DNA from: a virus
Strand: one strand, 5' to 3'
Length of the DNA stretch: 42,730 nucleotides
Virus record (IMG/VR): IMGVR_UViG_3300030329_001304
Location: 20,418-63,147 of that record
The notes below the pieces were generated by a model. It worked only from the letters and a program-made list of their open reading frames with translations, made no database searches and was not told where the DNA came from. How positions within the stretch are numbered: the stretch's first letter is position 1; each line of letters begins with the position of its first letter. Shown in pieces: positions 17,101 through 26,473 of this stretch. The translations under genes were made by a program, and so were the position numbers.

Positions 17101-19710
17101 GGTGCTACTCTCAGTTTAGTTGATAGTACACAGGTAGGTGGTGGCAGACCAAATAGATTGGGATATGAACTTTTTGGTTCTCCTTATGCTAGTGGTACAG
17201 TGGGTTCATTTTATTATGACCCTGCTGTAGGTAATAATCAATATCCTGTCACAGGTGGTAAAGATGTAACAACAAAGATATGTATGGGAACTGGTTCACA
17301 AAATAATTTTATGTCTACTGATGGATTAACACAAAAAGGATTTATACAAGTTAATATATCAGATTCAGGAAGTACTACTGCTATAACTGATGTTACACAG
17401 GATGACCCTGCTGTAGTAACTGCCAATTCACATGGTTTTAGTAATGGTGATAAGGTGGGTATAGTTGATGTAGTTGGAATGACGGAATTAAATGGAAATA
17501 CATATATTGTCGCAAATAAAACAGCAAATACATTTGAATTAACTGGAGTAGATTCATCTGGTTATTCTGCTTATACTTCTGGAGGAATTGTAAGTTTAAC
17601 TTGGGATAATTATTACCAAAACTGGGGTCAAAAAGAAAACATATTATGTTCTACTAAAGTTGTAGATGTACCTCAGGGTGGTAACGATTTAGCAACAAAT
17701 CAACTCCGTTTAAGTGATACAACTGTAATTAACCCCTACAATAAAAACGAACAATATATTTTATTTTCTTATGGATTTACGTATTCTGCTGCTAATTATA
17801 AGATATTAACATTACAAGGTGGTAAAGCTGGTATAGGTGATGATGGTTTGGTTACTTTCAATGAAAATGTCACTACTGGAACTTCTGGACAACCTATAGG
17901 TCAAGAAACTCAACTTTCATACTTATATTTATCTCCTTATAAATATTGGATTAATCTAAATGTTAAAGGAGACCAGAATTATAAACCACGTGCCTATTCA
18001 GGAGTTGCCCTAGTTAATAATAACATGTCAGGAACTAGCACTTCACCATCAACTATAACTGGAACTACTTACAATGAGGCTACCTATACATGGAAAAATG
18101 GTTTAGTACAAACAAGGGGTAAATCTGCTACATCAGATAATGAGTGGAATTTTTTATTAGACCCTGAAGGTGGTACCGCTATAACTCTTAATAAAGATTG
18201 GGGTTATGGGATGTATGATACTGAGACTAAAAAAGGTGGTTATATAAGTTATTTAAGTCCTACGTTAGATTCTTACAATTACATGTCTATTGGAACCTTA
18301 ATAACTGATGCAACTGTACAGGAAAATGGTAGTTTTAATTTAATGCTACGCCAACTACCAAGTGGTTATACTACCGAAATTAAACTTATAGGTGATGAAT
18401 ATGATTCTACAAATAAAGACCAGTATAAACCAACTTTTATATTTGAATATGGTGACGCCCCACCTTTTATTAATAATTTTAATGTTAAACCTGCTGTTGA
18501 TTTATTAGAAAAAGATGTTAATTTATATGAACTAACTACTGAAAATTTAAATGCAGTTAAATTCAATTGGAGTATAGGTGATGATGATATATGGTATAAA
18601 ATGATACATATAGATAAAGATGGATACATAGAAAATAAATATCAACATGCTAAATTATGGATTCCTTGTAATGAAGAACCACCAAATCTAACTACAGCCC
18701 CTGCTATTAATTGGTATAATAAAATAGATAATACTAGTGGTACTGCTACTGTGGGTGCTAACGTTAGAAGCTTTATTGATGGTATACAAGGTTATTCTCC
18801 ACAAATAAGTGGTAATGCAGGAGGTACAGCTTCTATTAGAGTACCATACCGAACTCAAAAAACTATAACTGGAATTACAAAGGCTAATCCTGCCGTAGTA
18901 ACTGCTACTTCGCATGGTTTTAGTAATGGTGATGAAGTAGATATAAGCGGTGTGGTTGGAATGACGCAAGTAAATGGAAATACATATACTGTCGCAAATA
19001 AAACAGCAAATACATTTGAATTATCTGGAATAGATTCAACTGGTTATTCTACTTATACTTCTGGAGGAATTGTATATTTAAACAATAGTAATAGTGCCTT
19101 TAATGGTTTATCTGAATTTACTTTTGTAGTGCATGTGACTTTTGACGCTAGTGAAAAAGGTAGTAATACGATAATATTAGGTCAAGGACTACCGGGAGCT
19201 GGAGTTCTACTAAAGAAAAACGCTAACGATTGTATAATTTTTGAACATGACCATGGTGTAGGTCCTGATTCTTGTACTGGTTCTAAAGTAGTTAATTGTG
19301 ACGGAAAGACTCCATATGCAATTGCAGTCACTTATAAATACCAGAGTGAAGCAGGTCCAGATGTCCAATTGTTTGTTGATGGTACGTTAGATGCATATAT
19401 AACAGACGCTCAATCTGCCCCTGACACAACTGACCATTTTGAATTGGGGTGGTATATTGCTACACTTCCTACCGGTTGGAATTATTTCCAAGGAAGGATT
19501 GAAGAATTTGTATTATGGGATAAACACTTTATAGTTACTGATAATGATGAATATATTTATAATACCGCAGATTTAACGGATTTAACATCGTCAAAAACAA
19601 ATACATGGTCTGCAAGAATGTTTGCTTATGACTATCATAACATTAGAGGTAGTACATATAAAGAGGTAGCTTCTAGTAAAAATATTTCATGGAGGACTAC
19701 GCCAGTATGA
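14152..19710 (+). CDS. Giant distal tail/fibre protein with FCCH-like repeats and LamG domain
   Basis: The product has 1852 residues, the largest in the window, starting at a TAATG overlap with the tape measure. Residues about 115-200 form a small beta domain common in phage tail proteins (ITATSGSATITGVGTDF, ASDTSLTLTSNYTG). Two near-identical FCCH-like modules lie at about 1076-1149 and 1570-1643 (HGFSNGD, NGNTYTVANKTANTFEL, GYSTYTSGGIV). A LamG-like domain occupies about 1650-1800 (FVVHVTFDAS, VQLFVDGTLDAYITD, FQGRIEEFVLWDKHF). The middle is beta-rich and unrecognised. A tail-tip or side-fibre role in host recognition is likely from domains and position. Confidence 0.65.
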   Translation: MPSTNLKVKPNRFYVEQPITVGQTLFDGHGDFSNKKDTFYNVRSGNNSNYIVLSGSVDSSDHIARGKYSLMDGYMRTYTSSMNLDDSDGSIPTLQLFALHNHYDISEGGMNFARTTIAGTITATSGSATITGVGTDFDGTTGDFKEYFYYGTYQGGAKVWIGPVGSREQYEVLSIASDTSLTLTSNYTGTTTSTTQLQKDDIMGADVTSFVSSYTQPSLNFEENFDGLDAKLSSVTEYRREGANAVVKNGNPFVNCADEEWWYFVKADASRKYMAPVGQKKVKQLMEDHAWYPAAAMNTYEARAEAGGGGTYTSAAVSTYGTPISRQMNNPNAPGVLSDGDLLINSYTREGAAARGFGAGRMYLSKLEDTYYRILKHDGSFTGYGISLSEDRVRRVIKFDSQQAFNPDPENTVNTTNNNTIFDKLYTSFSFENPFTATTEVPIVNSTIELQSDVVKSGANAARIYHLWDYSPDNEDVQKYLGRDNSLNSQTAYMAKYNLPYPITQDMSLDRLGDRRTYLPYVSMDMNISKLQPSVLYNLQDYAGGSTSITGNMINDPSVLYSGSDFQAANWGNGSTTRKKAMTFLRSVVVTFSNYKPLDSHTCLEDFLQYGFDNAYGTSQNRESIVGGVTFNRLGMDGADIENEFIYAQALPIVKEDSTLSYNEQWYNSLTNRGFGLAKIVSGSGAGKMQQMIMKPANINNTITATNSDTPRVVKIPMNQFFNMKFYIDSEARQGTTINSRNPYSGFPASSNGVTMRCVFETDTVSEDSDSQDLYTDMPYLDVNFSVSGGNANSGASTGGTTPSFGMGDYFLDTHDVTAMYPKHMIIWVQNYRFVSSTETEFAYGDNQILDTADGAAIEAEVYIDDIKGVDFYKDLNNLTVKDNTPSTLIFPQGETVDSPLRYLENGSIDLTSFNAGTTSASVNANTTIQNYSPATYWSIGLDSKLDLPVSGSSTARRGYFLISDFYSAAAEQVDTIVPDLYSGATLSLVDSTQVGGGRPNRLGYELFGSPYASGTVGSFYYDPAVGNNQYPVTGGKDVTTKICMGTGSQNNFMSTDGLTQKGFIQVNISDSGSTTAITDVTQDDPAVVTANSHGFSNGDKVGIVDVVGMTELNGNTYIVANKTANTFELTGVDSSGYSAYTSGGIVSLTWDNYYQNWGQKENILCSTKVVDVPQGGNDLATNQLRLSDTTVINPYNKNEQYILFSYGFTYSAANYKILTLQGGKAGIGDDGLVTFNENVTTGTSGQPIGQETQLSYLYLSPYKYWINLNVKGDQNYKPRAYSGVALVNNNMSGTSTSPSTITGTTYNEATYTWKNGLVQTRGKSATSDNEWNFLLDPEGGTAITLNKDWGYGMYDTETKKGGYISYLSPTLDSYNYMSIGTLITDATVQENGSFNLMLRQLPSGYTTEIKLIGDEYDSTNKDQYKPTFIFEYGDAPPFINNFNVKPAVDLLEKDVNLYELTTENLNAVKFNWSIGDDDIWYKMIHIDKDGYIENKYQHAKLWIPCNEEPPNLTTAPAINWYNKIDNTSGTATVGANVRSFIDGIQGYSPQISGNAGGTASIRVPYRTQKTITGITKANPAVVTATSHGFSNGDEVDISGVVGMTQVNGNTYTVANKTANTFELSGIDSTGYSTYTSGGIVYLNNSNSAFNGLSEFTFVVHVTFDASEKGSNTIILGQGLPGAGVLLKKNANDCIIFEHDHGVGPDSCTGSKVVNCDGKTPYAIAVTYKYQSEAGPDVQLFVDGTLDAYITDAQSAPDTTDHFELGWYIATLPTGWNYFQGRIEEFVLWDKHFIVTDNDEYIYNTADLTDLTSSKTNTWSARMFAYDYHNIRGSTYKEVASSKNISWRTTPV
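17381..17600 (+). repeat. FCCH-like module, copy 1 (direct repeat)
   Basis: This stretch of about 220 bases is a direct repeat of 18862-19080, with most bases identical, including long exact runs around ACAGCAAATACATTTGAATT. The offset is 1482 bases, a multiple of three, so both copies are read in the same frame of the giant tail gene. Confidence 0.75.
18862..19080 (+). repeat. FCCH-like module, copy 2 (direct repeat)
   Basis: This is the second copy of the repeat at 17381-17600. The DNA is more alike than a long-separated protein repeat would be, which points to recent duplication or gene conversion. It directly precedes the LamG domain. Confidence 0.75.
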
Positions 19711-22700
19711 GTTTAGTATGGGAAGATAGTAATGACCCTTCTATTAGTAGTGTTAATACGGAAAAAACAGCAACACTTACTTTTGATGATGGAGATGTAA
19801 GAGCTATTTATATTGACTGGGGTGATGGTACTAGTAATAAAAAGAAAGAGGCTAATTATCAATGGGTAGAATTGACTGAACCAAAGTCAACTATTAGCGT
19901 ATCACATACTTATAATAAAGTTGATACGTTTTATCCAGTAATACAAACTGTTAATTCTAAGGGGTTTGTTTCTAGATATTATAGTAGACCAGCTTCAAAT
20001 ACTGACTTAGTTCCATATAGTAGTAACTCAGCTATAGCTGGTGCTCAGATTAATGACATAGCACCTAGTGCAATTATGAAAATTGAAAATACTGAAAATA
20101 ATTCAGGTATAGATAATTCTATATTGCGTGAACAAGGTGCTAAACAATTGTATATTGCTATAGCTCCTACACTAACTCGAACTGAGTTAACAGGAACTAT
20201 AAAACAAGTAACACTCTCAGTTGAAGGTGTGACTCATATTAATTCATTAGTACAGAATTCTACTGATGACACAGAAGCTCAGTTTGGTTTAGGTTCTATG
20301 TCTAAACTACAAACTTTAGAGTTTGATATAGATTTTACAACCGCAGCTAACCAGTATGGTGTATACGATTTCTATGGCGAAGCAAATAGTAATACAGTAG
20401 GTTTATGGTCTCAAGTATTAAAGTTTACCTATGTGAGTTGTAAGGCTACAGGAACCACTGCGGCAGCTGTAGATACTGATTATACTACCAATGAAGTATT
20501 TAATAGATTAAAAATATTCTTGGTTACCAAAGCGGCCGATGGTAAATATTATCCTATTTCTTATGTTAGCGCTGGTTCACCGATAAAAATTGCTGATGAC
20601 AGTACTAGATACAGTACTTTAGATATGGGACAAAGTAGGGCAGCAGCTTCTAATAAAACTATATCTAATTATAGATATGATAGTGGTAAAGGGTGGTTAA
20701 GCCCTATTAAGCAATGGGATTTAGAAACCATAGTAGGCACTACTAAGACCTTGGGTTCTGGAACTAAGCAAACTTCTTCTATAGTAACACAACATTACTC
20801 TTATTTAATCAATCCTATTGGGTTGAACAATGTAGCAGCACAAGCCTTATTTGGCTCAGGTGGCGCTAACATATATCCTTGGTATAACCCACCCATTGGA
20901 GGAGCTACTACTTCAGGTAATCTCAGAGAAGACTCAGTAGGGCTCGATGATTTTGGAAGGTTATATGACCAATATTATTGCACAAGAACTTCTGTGCAGG
21001 CTTCTTCTAACTCAGGTAGTTCGATTAATAGTAATCAACCAGAAGTATTTAGAATATCTCCTGCACCAGATTGGTCTACACCACAGAGTATAACTGAAAC
21101 TCCCGTGAGTGACCATACCTCTGCTATGTTAAATAATGGTAGTGGTAATTCTTTTAAATTAAGTTCTGTTAATGCTGAAACTCAAAAGGATATTAAAAAT
21201 GCAGACTCTTTAACGCAAGAAGCAGAATATTTATTATTAACGTTTGATAGTAAAACTAATAAAATATTTTTTAATGCTACTAATTATACAAACGGATTAC
21301 AATCTGGTTTAGATGGTTATACTAACAATAGTGGTTTAAAGGTAGCAGGTGTTGAGTATTTACATATAGATGAAAGTGGTACTAAAAAACAAAATGCTTA
21401 TTGGAAAAATGTAGACTTTGTTGATACTACAAAAATATATAGAGAAAAAAGAAATACTAGTACTAAAAAATATAATAGTTTCCATACTTCATTTGCTAAA
21501 TCTGGTTTTATTAGTTTTGATATGCCAAATGATTGGTCTAACACTTCTATTAAAAAGTTATGTGGTGGTCAATACAATACAGCTAGTGGTACATTTGCTA
21601 ATTGTGTGGCTGCTGGCCAAGATGATGTGCTAGTAACTGGTACTGCTACTAACGTGGCTGGTGTTTCTGGTTATGGTGATGGAATGGTTAAAGTAACTTT
21701 GTCTGCTGCTTCAGATAAAACTGCTATGCAAACTATTGGAACTGAGGATGATGTAGGTGCTTATAAGTATGCTTTTATAGTTAAAGCTGGTACTGCTTCT
21801 GGTTCTATGTGGTGGATAGCAAGTGGTGGTTCTAATGGTTGGGATGAAGATACAGGTAACGGTATAATATGCCTTCAGGTGGGTAATACTGGTACTTCAG
21901 CCAGTAATGCTCAACTAGTGATGCCTGCTGGTACTATTACTGGTAGTGTGAGAAGGATAAATATATATGATGTTGTAGATGGTACTCCGAAAGTATTTCA
22001 GGATGGAGGGGCAGGAGGGGGTGCTGGTGGTGCTGGTGCTTCTACTAATTGGAAATTGATGCCTGCTCAAAGTCAATATTATAAGATAGATAGTGGTGGT
22101 TCAGCTGCTAACGTATGGTTCCCTAATCAGTATAATTTAAGAAATGCTATATTTACAGGTTCTTCATGGGCAACAAATGATAAATATCTATTAAAAATAA
22201 CTTTAAGTGGGCAAACAAACGCAGGCACAGTTGACCAACCATGTCCTGAATTATGGAATATATTTGATGCATCTAGCGCAGATACTACTATTATAAAATC
22301 CGTAGATGATTCAGCATATAATTTAAACTCGATACCTCTTACGAGTGATATTAGTATGAGACGAAGTGGTGTTTATTATAGGGCTATTACTAGAAAAGGT
22401 AAAACTTTTATAGCTAAGACTGGAGTAGGATTAGAACAAGTAGGTTTTAGTAGTAAGGCACTTGGTGATGAAAATAGTTCAACGGCATTTGAAGACCATG
22501 GTCCGGGGACTATGTATGGTTATTTACATAAGGTGAGGAAATTACAAGAAGAAGGAGCTCCTATATATTGGGATGAGAAACAAAAAGATGGTACTTTTAT
22601 TAGGTTATGGGGAGTTATAGCTAACTTAAATGAGACACGTTCTTCAGGTGGTCCAAGAGCTACAATGTCTTATACTTGTAACATGATAGTAAAAGATATT

Positions 22701-22781
22701 GCCCTACTTGATACTACTGGTAAACTGATGACTGGTAGATTCTCATTGGGAGGGGTAGTTGATGAAAAAGATTATTCCTGA
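19707..22781 (+). CDS. Large tail-tip protein with N-terminal PKD-like domain
   Basis: The product has 1024 residues from ATG 19707, which overlaps the preceding stop (ATGA) and lies behind GGAGG; an ATG at 19689 is the alternative. Residues about 5-95 form a PKD-like beta-sandwich with the typical DWGDGTS turn and VSHTYN strand. The middle is Ser/Thr/Asn-rich and unrecognised, with a Gly-rich linker (GGAGGGAGGAGAS) near residue 770. The last 130 residues (GPGTMYGYLHKVRKLQEEGA, FIRLWGVIANLNETR) look like a compact mixed domain that may join it to the tail hub. PKD domains often mediate glycan or protein binding. Confidence 0.6.
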   Translation: MSLVWEDSNDPSISSVNTEKTATLTFDDGDVRAIYIDWGDGTSNKKKEANYQWVELTEPKSTISVSHTYNKVDTFYPVIQTVNSKGFVSRYYSRPASNTDLVPYSSNSAIAGAQINDIAPSAIMKIENTENNSGIDNSILREQGAKQLYIAIAPTLTRTELTGTIKQVTLSVEGVTHINSLVQNSTDDTEAQFGLGSMSKLQTLEFDIDFTTAANQYGVYDFYGEANSNTVGLWSQVLKFTYVSCKATGTTAAAVDTDYTTNEVFNRLKIFLVTKAADGKYYPISYVSAGSPIKIADDSTRYSTLDMGQSRAAASNKTISNYRYDSGKGWLSPIKQWDLETIVGTTKTLGSGTKQTSSIVTQHYSYLINPIGLNNVAAQALFGSGGANIYPWYNPPIGGATTSGNLREDSVGLDDFGRLYDQYYCTRTSVQASSNSGSSINSNQPEVFRISPAPDWSTPQSITETPVSDHTSAMLNNGSGNSFKLSSVNAETQKDIKNADSLTQEAEYLLLTFDSKTNKIFFNATNYTNGLQSGLDGYTNNSGLKVAGVEYLHIDESGTKKQNAYWKNVDFVDTTKIYREKRNTSTKKYNSFHTSFAKSGFISFDMPNDWSNTSIKKLCGGQYNTASGTFANCVAAGQDDVLVTGTATNVAGVSGYGDGMVKVTLSAASDKTAMQTIGTEDDVGAYKYAFIVKAGTASGSMWWIASGGSNGWDEDTGNGIICLQVGNTGTSASNAQLVMPAGTITGSVRRINIYDVVDGTPKVFQDGGAGGGAGGAGASTNWKLMPAQSQYYKIDSGGSAANVWFPNQYNLRNAIFTGSSWATNDKYLLKITLSGQTNAGTVDQPCPELWNIFDASSADTTIIKSVDDSAYNLNSIPLTSDISMRRSGVYYRAITRKGKTFIAKTGVGLEQVGFSSKALGDENSSTAFEDHGPGTMYGYLHKVRKLQEEGAPIYWDEKQKDGTFIRLWGVIANLNETRSSGGPRATMSYTCNMIVKDIALLDTTGKLMTGRFSLGGVVDEKDYS

Positions 22782-23811
22782 AATTAGGATTGAAGGTAAA
22801 GTAGTTCCTTTTACTAGGGGTGCTTATACTTCTACAGGTGGATTAACTGCTGCAACTTTAGAATTTACTATACCACGTACATATGGTGGGTTTAAAAAAT
22901 TATGGAATAAGGAGGTAACATTTTACCCACATGAGTATGATAACAAACCTTTATTCAGAGGATATATAAAAAGATTAAAAGAAGATTTCAACCAAGTAAC
23001 TATATATGCTCAGGATGTTATTGGTTATATGGTGTTAGGTGGAGATGAAGAAAAGGCTAAGGTTTCTTTAACTAATGATAGTAATATTGATGGTTTAACT
23101 ATTGCTAATGCCATTAGAAAAGCTATAAAGTTAGCTAATCTTGATAGTAAAATAAAAACAGATTTTATAGGAGATACAAGTCCTTTAGTTTCTTCATCAC
23201 AATCTATTATTAGAGGTACTAAGGGTGTAAAAGAAATTATCAAAGAACTACTGGGAAGGGCTGTAGATAACTCAGGAGACATACCTCGTACTAATATAAT
23301 AAAAGTTTTTGATGATGGTAGTAGTTCTCAGTTGGCTATAGAGTTAGAATCAGATTTAGATACTGCTGAGATTAAACATGTATTTAGTGAGTATGCAAAT
23401 ATTAATAATCTTAGAATAGTAAATAAAAAAATTCCTACTATAATTATAGTAGAAGGAGATGGTGTTGTAGGGAAATTTGAACACGAGAGTGCAATAGAAG
23501 CTCTTGATAGAAACTACCTTGAAGTAAAAAATGACAACCTTAAATCACCAGCAGAGTGTAGAGATTTTGCACAGAAAGTATTCAGAGCTAATTTAAATAC
23601 ACAATATGAATATAGTATATCTTCACATGAAGGATTATATCTTGTTGAAAATGATGTTATTAGAGTAGAAACTGCTGACCCTAAGTTTAGTGGTAATTAT
23701 AGAGTTCGTGGTAAAAAAATAGCGTTTGGTCCTAACTCATTTACAGTAGGATTAAATATAAATAAAAAACCCCCAACCTTAGTTGAGTTTATAGCACAAC
23801 AAGATAATTAA
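22762..23811 (+). CDS. Baseplate hub/tail-tip protein, putative
   Basis: The product has 349 residues from ATG 22762, with GGGAGGGG just upstream; TTG 22759 is less likely. The pattern ATLEFTIPRTYGG, VTFYPHEYDNKPLFRGYIKR and FNQVTIYAQDVIGYM resembles the first domains of gpD/gp27-like hub proteins, where a short barrel binds the tail tube. The C-terminal part (NDVIRVETADPKFSGNYRVR, FTVGLNI) fits the closing barrel of such proteins. It overlaps the previous gene by 20 bases and is the last gene of the + strand module. The hub assignment rests on strand pattern and position. Confidence 0.55.
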   Translation: MKKIIPEIRIEGKVVPFTRGAYTSTGGLTAATLEFTIPRTYGGFKKLWNKEVTFYPHEYDNKPLFRGYIKRLKEDFNQVTIYAQDVIGYMVLGGDEEKAKVSLTNDSNIDGLTIANAIRKAIKLANLDSKIKTDFIGDTSPLVSSSQSIIRGTKGVKEIIKELLGRAVDNSGDIPRTNIIKVFDDGSSSQLAIELESDLDTAEIKHVFSEYANINNLRIVNKKIPTIIIVEGDGVVGKFEHESAIEALDRNYLEVKNDNLKSPAECRDFAQKVFRANLNTQYEYSISSHEGLYLVENDVIRVETADPKFSGNYRVRGKKIAFGPNSFTVGLNINKKPPTLVEFIAQQDN

Positions 23812-24083
23812 GGAGTATTCATATTTGGTGGACCACGTGGGTTACCAACGACACCATCATCTCTTCCATATGTAGGACAATAGTCTCCTGCTATACCACT
23901 ACCACCAGAAGTTTCTGTTCCGCCGGGATTCATTGTTCTAACTGGTACGGTACCTGCTGGCTGCATACCTCCGAACTCACCATCACCTACTTTAACTACA
24001 GAATCTATTCTACCTTCTGATGTCAGTCCTGCATCACGGCCCATTTTACGACCGTAACCTGTAATATCTTTTTCGAATTCCAT
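23808..24083 (-). CDS. Small Gly-rich protein, possible virion component
   Basis: The product has 91 residues and no recognised family. It starts with a charged helix-like stretch (MEFEKDITGYGRKMGRDAGL) and then becomes rich in Gly, Pro and Thr (PAGTVPVRTMNPGGTETSGG), ending in a Pro-rich tail. It is the last gene of the leftward arm. Its stop overlaps the stop of the + strand hub gene in the sequence TTAA. It lies seven bases after the next gene upstream and is probably made with it. Low-complexity Gly/Pro composition suggests a structural or scaffolding role, but this is weak. Confidence 0.45.
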   Translation of the reverse strand: MEFEKDITGYGRKMGRDAGLTSEGRIDSVVKVGDGEFGGMQPAGTVPVRTMNPGGTETSGGSGIAGDYCPTYGRDDGVVGNPRGPPNMNTP

Positions 24084-24090
24084 ATTTAAT

Positions 24091-24558
24091 CTATGTAGAA
24101 GCTACAAAGACCTCCACATCAACAGCGTTTGAAGCTGGGTCTACTATTACCTTTACTAGATTTTCTAATGTAGGGAAAGTAGGGGCTGTAGAATCATCGT
24201 CTGCTATTGCTAAAAGTGCAGTAGGACCAAAAATGTGACTTTCAGCTGCTCCTAGATTTATTGTGAATACAGTGTTTGTTGTTACATATCCTACTTTTAC
24301 TGCGTTGGTATCATCTTTATTGGTTATTCTAAGATATTTTACATCATCTACATCTAAGTCACCCGGTAAAACATTAACAGCACTAGCAAATTGAAGTACT
24401 GTAGTGTCAACGCCAGCAGGACATGTCACTATTCTTTTTAATAATTCTGTAACATTAGTTATTGTTCTGTAATTTACAGCTCCATTGTCACTACCGTTTA
24501 TATTTATTTCTTCTTTAACTGTTAGAGTTAATGTTGCTGGGGTTATACTCGTTGCCAT
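24091..24558 (-). CDS. Possible virion surface/decoration protein (beta-rich)
   Basis: The product has 155 residues. It is nearly all beta with short Thr/Val/Asn strands (TPATLTLTVKEEININGS, VKYLRITNKDDTNAVKVG, TVFTINLGAAESHIFGP, ENLVKVIVDPASNAVDVEV). Such compact beta proteins often serve as phage decoration or tail accessory proteins. It lies on the leftward arm beside the ribonucleotide reductase rather than with the tail genes. The start follows GGATGAAAT. No cysteine-based site, signal peptide or enzyme motif is visible. The role is inferred from composition only. Confidence 0.45.
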   Translation of the reverse strand: MATSITPATLTLTVKEEININGSDNGAVNYRTITNVTELLKRIVTCPAGVDTTVLQFASAVNVLPGDLDVDDVKYLRITNKDDTNAVKVGYVTTNTVFTINLGAAESHIFGPTALLAIADDDSTAPTFPTLENLVKVIVDPASNAVDVEVFVAST

Positions 24559-24566
24559 ATTTCATC

Positions 24567-26456
24567 CTAAATTTCACATTTATCACCAACACAAGCATAC
24601 TCAGATTTACCTTGAGTATTGTCTTGAGTCTCGTATTGGGACAATTGCTTATAATCAATTACGGGCTGAGCCTTTATAAGCCTTTCGTAGGTTCTGTGGT
24701 CAATTTCCTCATATGGAGCTAATTCATACTTTCCGCCCGAGTATGGCAGAAAAGACACTCCATTTATTATATCCCAGTTTTGGTACACCCAATTACCTAC
24801 CTCAAACCATTCATCATCTCTAACATATACAGTCATACTAGCATTGTGTTCACACCAATTATGTTGTAGGTTCTTATAATGTTTCAACTGGTCTAGTGCT
24901 GTTACATCACTTCTAGTTATACACCCGTCAGGTGATTTGACTGGAAATTCTAATACCCATGTACTAGCATCTTCCTTAGTTTGACCATTTTCTGGACTAC
25001 ATTTTACACCAGAATCTTTCATTAAATTAAATAATGGGTCACGAGCTGCTATTCTGTAACGACGGATGTAGTATTGAGAATATCTAGGGTGAACTCCAGA
25101 CGCTGAGTCTACAAGCTGTGAAACTGTGCCCGATGGCTTTACACAAGTAGTTGCTGCTGGCATTTTAGTTCCTAATATACCTGATGCTTTGCGAGATATA
25201 CGCAAAACACGGCTTTTAAGGGCTTTTAAAGCCTCCGATGTCAATATGGAAGGGTTATCCATCTGACCAGTTAAACTAACGCCTAGAAGCGCTTCTACGT
25301 CACAATTCTTTTTCCACTCTTTTCTGAGGTATGGAAAATCTGTGAACGAACTTTGTATAACACCAAGCCATGTTGCAGTCTCCACCTTGTCTAACAACGT
25401 ATCAAGGTTATCGTCTTCTCTTACTACTACTTCCGAAAGGTTACAAAATTGCATATCTCGTAACATTATTTCTCCACAAGGATTTGTACCTTGTATGAGT
25501 GGAGCGTAACGACGTGCAGGTGCTTTAGTTTGAGCTGAAGAAAGGTTAAATATACCTCTTTCTCCAGTACCTGATTTAGCTAATGCACCCCACTCTATAA
25601 GGAAATCAGCCGCTGAGGGCTTCTCTCTATAAATTGCACTATTATTAGCCATTGCCCTCTTAATAGGGAAAGGCCATTCTTTAGCATGTCTCATTTCTTT
25701 ATCAGTTAAATCACTCAAAGATATCTGGGAGCTACGTCTTACACCCCCTACTACAACTATCTCTGCTATCTGGTTACAGATGTCATGAGCTTCTAATGTA
25801 GTTATCTTTCTACCTTGAGCGTTATGCATTGTTTCACGGATGAAATCGTGTAGTTTTACTAATGGTGCAGGACCAGACGCACGACCACCCATAGTCATAA
25901 GCCTAGCTCCTTCTCCTCTTATTTGAGAATAATCAAAATAAACATTCTGTCCTTTATATAAACTTCCCATTAATGTTTTCACTGAATCAGCCCATCCTGC
26001 TTTTGAATCATCAATAATGACTTTAGCATTACCTTGTGCTGATTTGATAGTTGGTACTTCAGGTAACTTAGATACTTCCTCTTCTTCAACTGAGAAACCA
26101 AAACCAGTTCCACACATTAAAACATATAAACATTCTGCAAATGCATCAACTGAGTTAATTTTCGCAAAGGAGCAATTGTAAATACAAGTGTTGTCTGCTT
26201 TAGCTGCTGGGCCTGCTGCCCATAAAAATCTCATAGATGGCATTACTGCGAACTCCATCATATATTTTCTTATCTTGTTAATAGTTTTATCAGGTATATC
26301 TGGTCTTTCTGAAATTATAAAACCAATAAATCTTTCTATTGTTTCAGGCCAATCTTCTCGCCTGTTATCTTCTTCTAGCCAACGTGAATACGTTCTTTTA
26401 TAAATAAATTCTGCTACTTCGTTTTTAAACATTTTACCACTCCAATTGCGGTTCAT
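24567..26456 (-). CDS. nrdJ: Class II (adenosylcobalamin-dependent) ribonucleotide reductase
   Basis: The product has 629 residues and belongs to the monomeric class II family typified by the Lactobacillus leichmannii triphosphate reductase. It reduces ribonucleotides to deoxynucleotides using coenzyme B12. Visible sites are the thiyl-radical loop NPCGEI (Cys327, Glu329), the redox pair Cys95 (YNCSF) and Cys338 (QFCNLSE), the radical-site region with PAATTCVKPSGTVSQLVDSA, and a C-terminal shuttle pair C-V-G-D-K-C (622 and 627). The family is usually about 730 residues, so this is a compact form. ATG 26456 lies about 20 bases from a TATA box, implying an almost leaderless mRNA. It supplies dNTPs for viral replication and needs host B12. 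Confidence 0.93.
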   Translation of the reverse strand: MNRNWSGKMFKNEVAEFIYKRTYSRWLEEDNRREDWPETIERFIGFIISERPDIPDKTINKIRKYMMEFAVMPSMRFLWAAGPAAKADNTCIYNCSFAKINSVDAFAECLYVLMCGTGFGFSVEEEEVSKLPEVPTIKSAQGNAKVIIDDSKAGWADSVKTLMGSLYKGQNVYFDYSQIRGEGARLMTMGGRASGPAPLVKLHDFIRETMHNAQGRKITTLEAHDICNQIAEIVVVGGVRRSSQISLSDLTDKEMRHAKEWPFPIKRAMANNSAIYREKPSAADFLIEWGALAKSGTGERGIFNLSSAQTKAPARRYAPLIQGTNPCGEIMLRDMQFCNLSEVVVREDDNLDTLLDKVETATWLGVIQSSFTDFPYLRKEWKKNCDVEALLGVSLTGQMDNPSILTSEALKALKSRVLRISRKASGILGTKMPAATTCVKPSGTVSQLVDSASGVHPRYSQYYIRRYRIAARDPLFNLMKDSGVKCSPENGQTKEDASTWVLEFPVKSPDGCITRSDVTALDQLKHYKNLQHNWCEHNASMTVYVRDDEWFEVGNWVYQNWDIINGVSFLPYSGGKYELAPYEEIDHRTYERLIKAQPVIDYKQLSQYETQDNTQGKSEYACVGDKCEI

Positions 26457-26473
26457 TACTATAGTTTACGCTA

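Noticed and set aside
25945-25962. TTTATATAAAGG inside nrdJ as a promoter
   Set aside because: It lies inside a conserved coding stretch with no gene start about 30-100 bases downstream.
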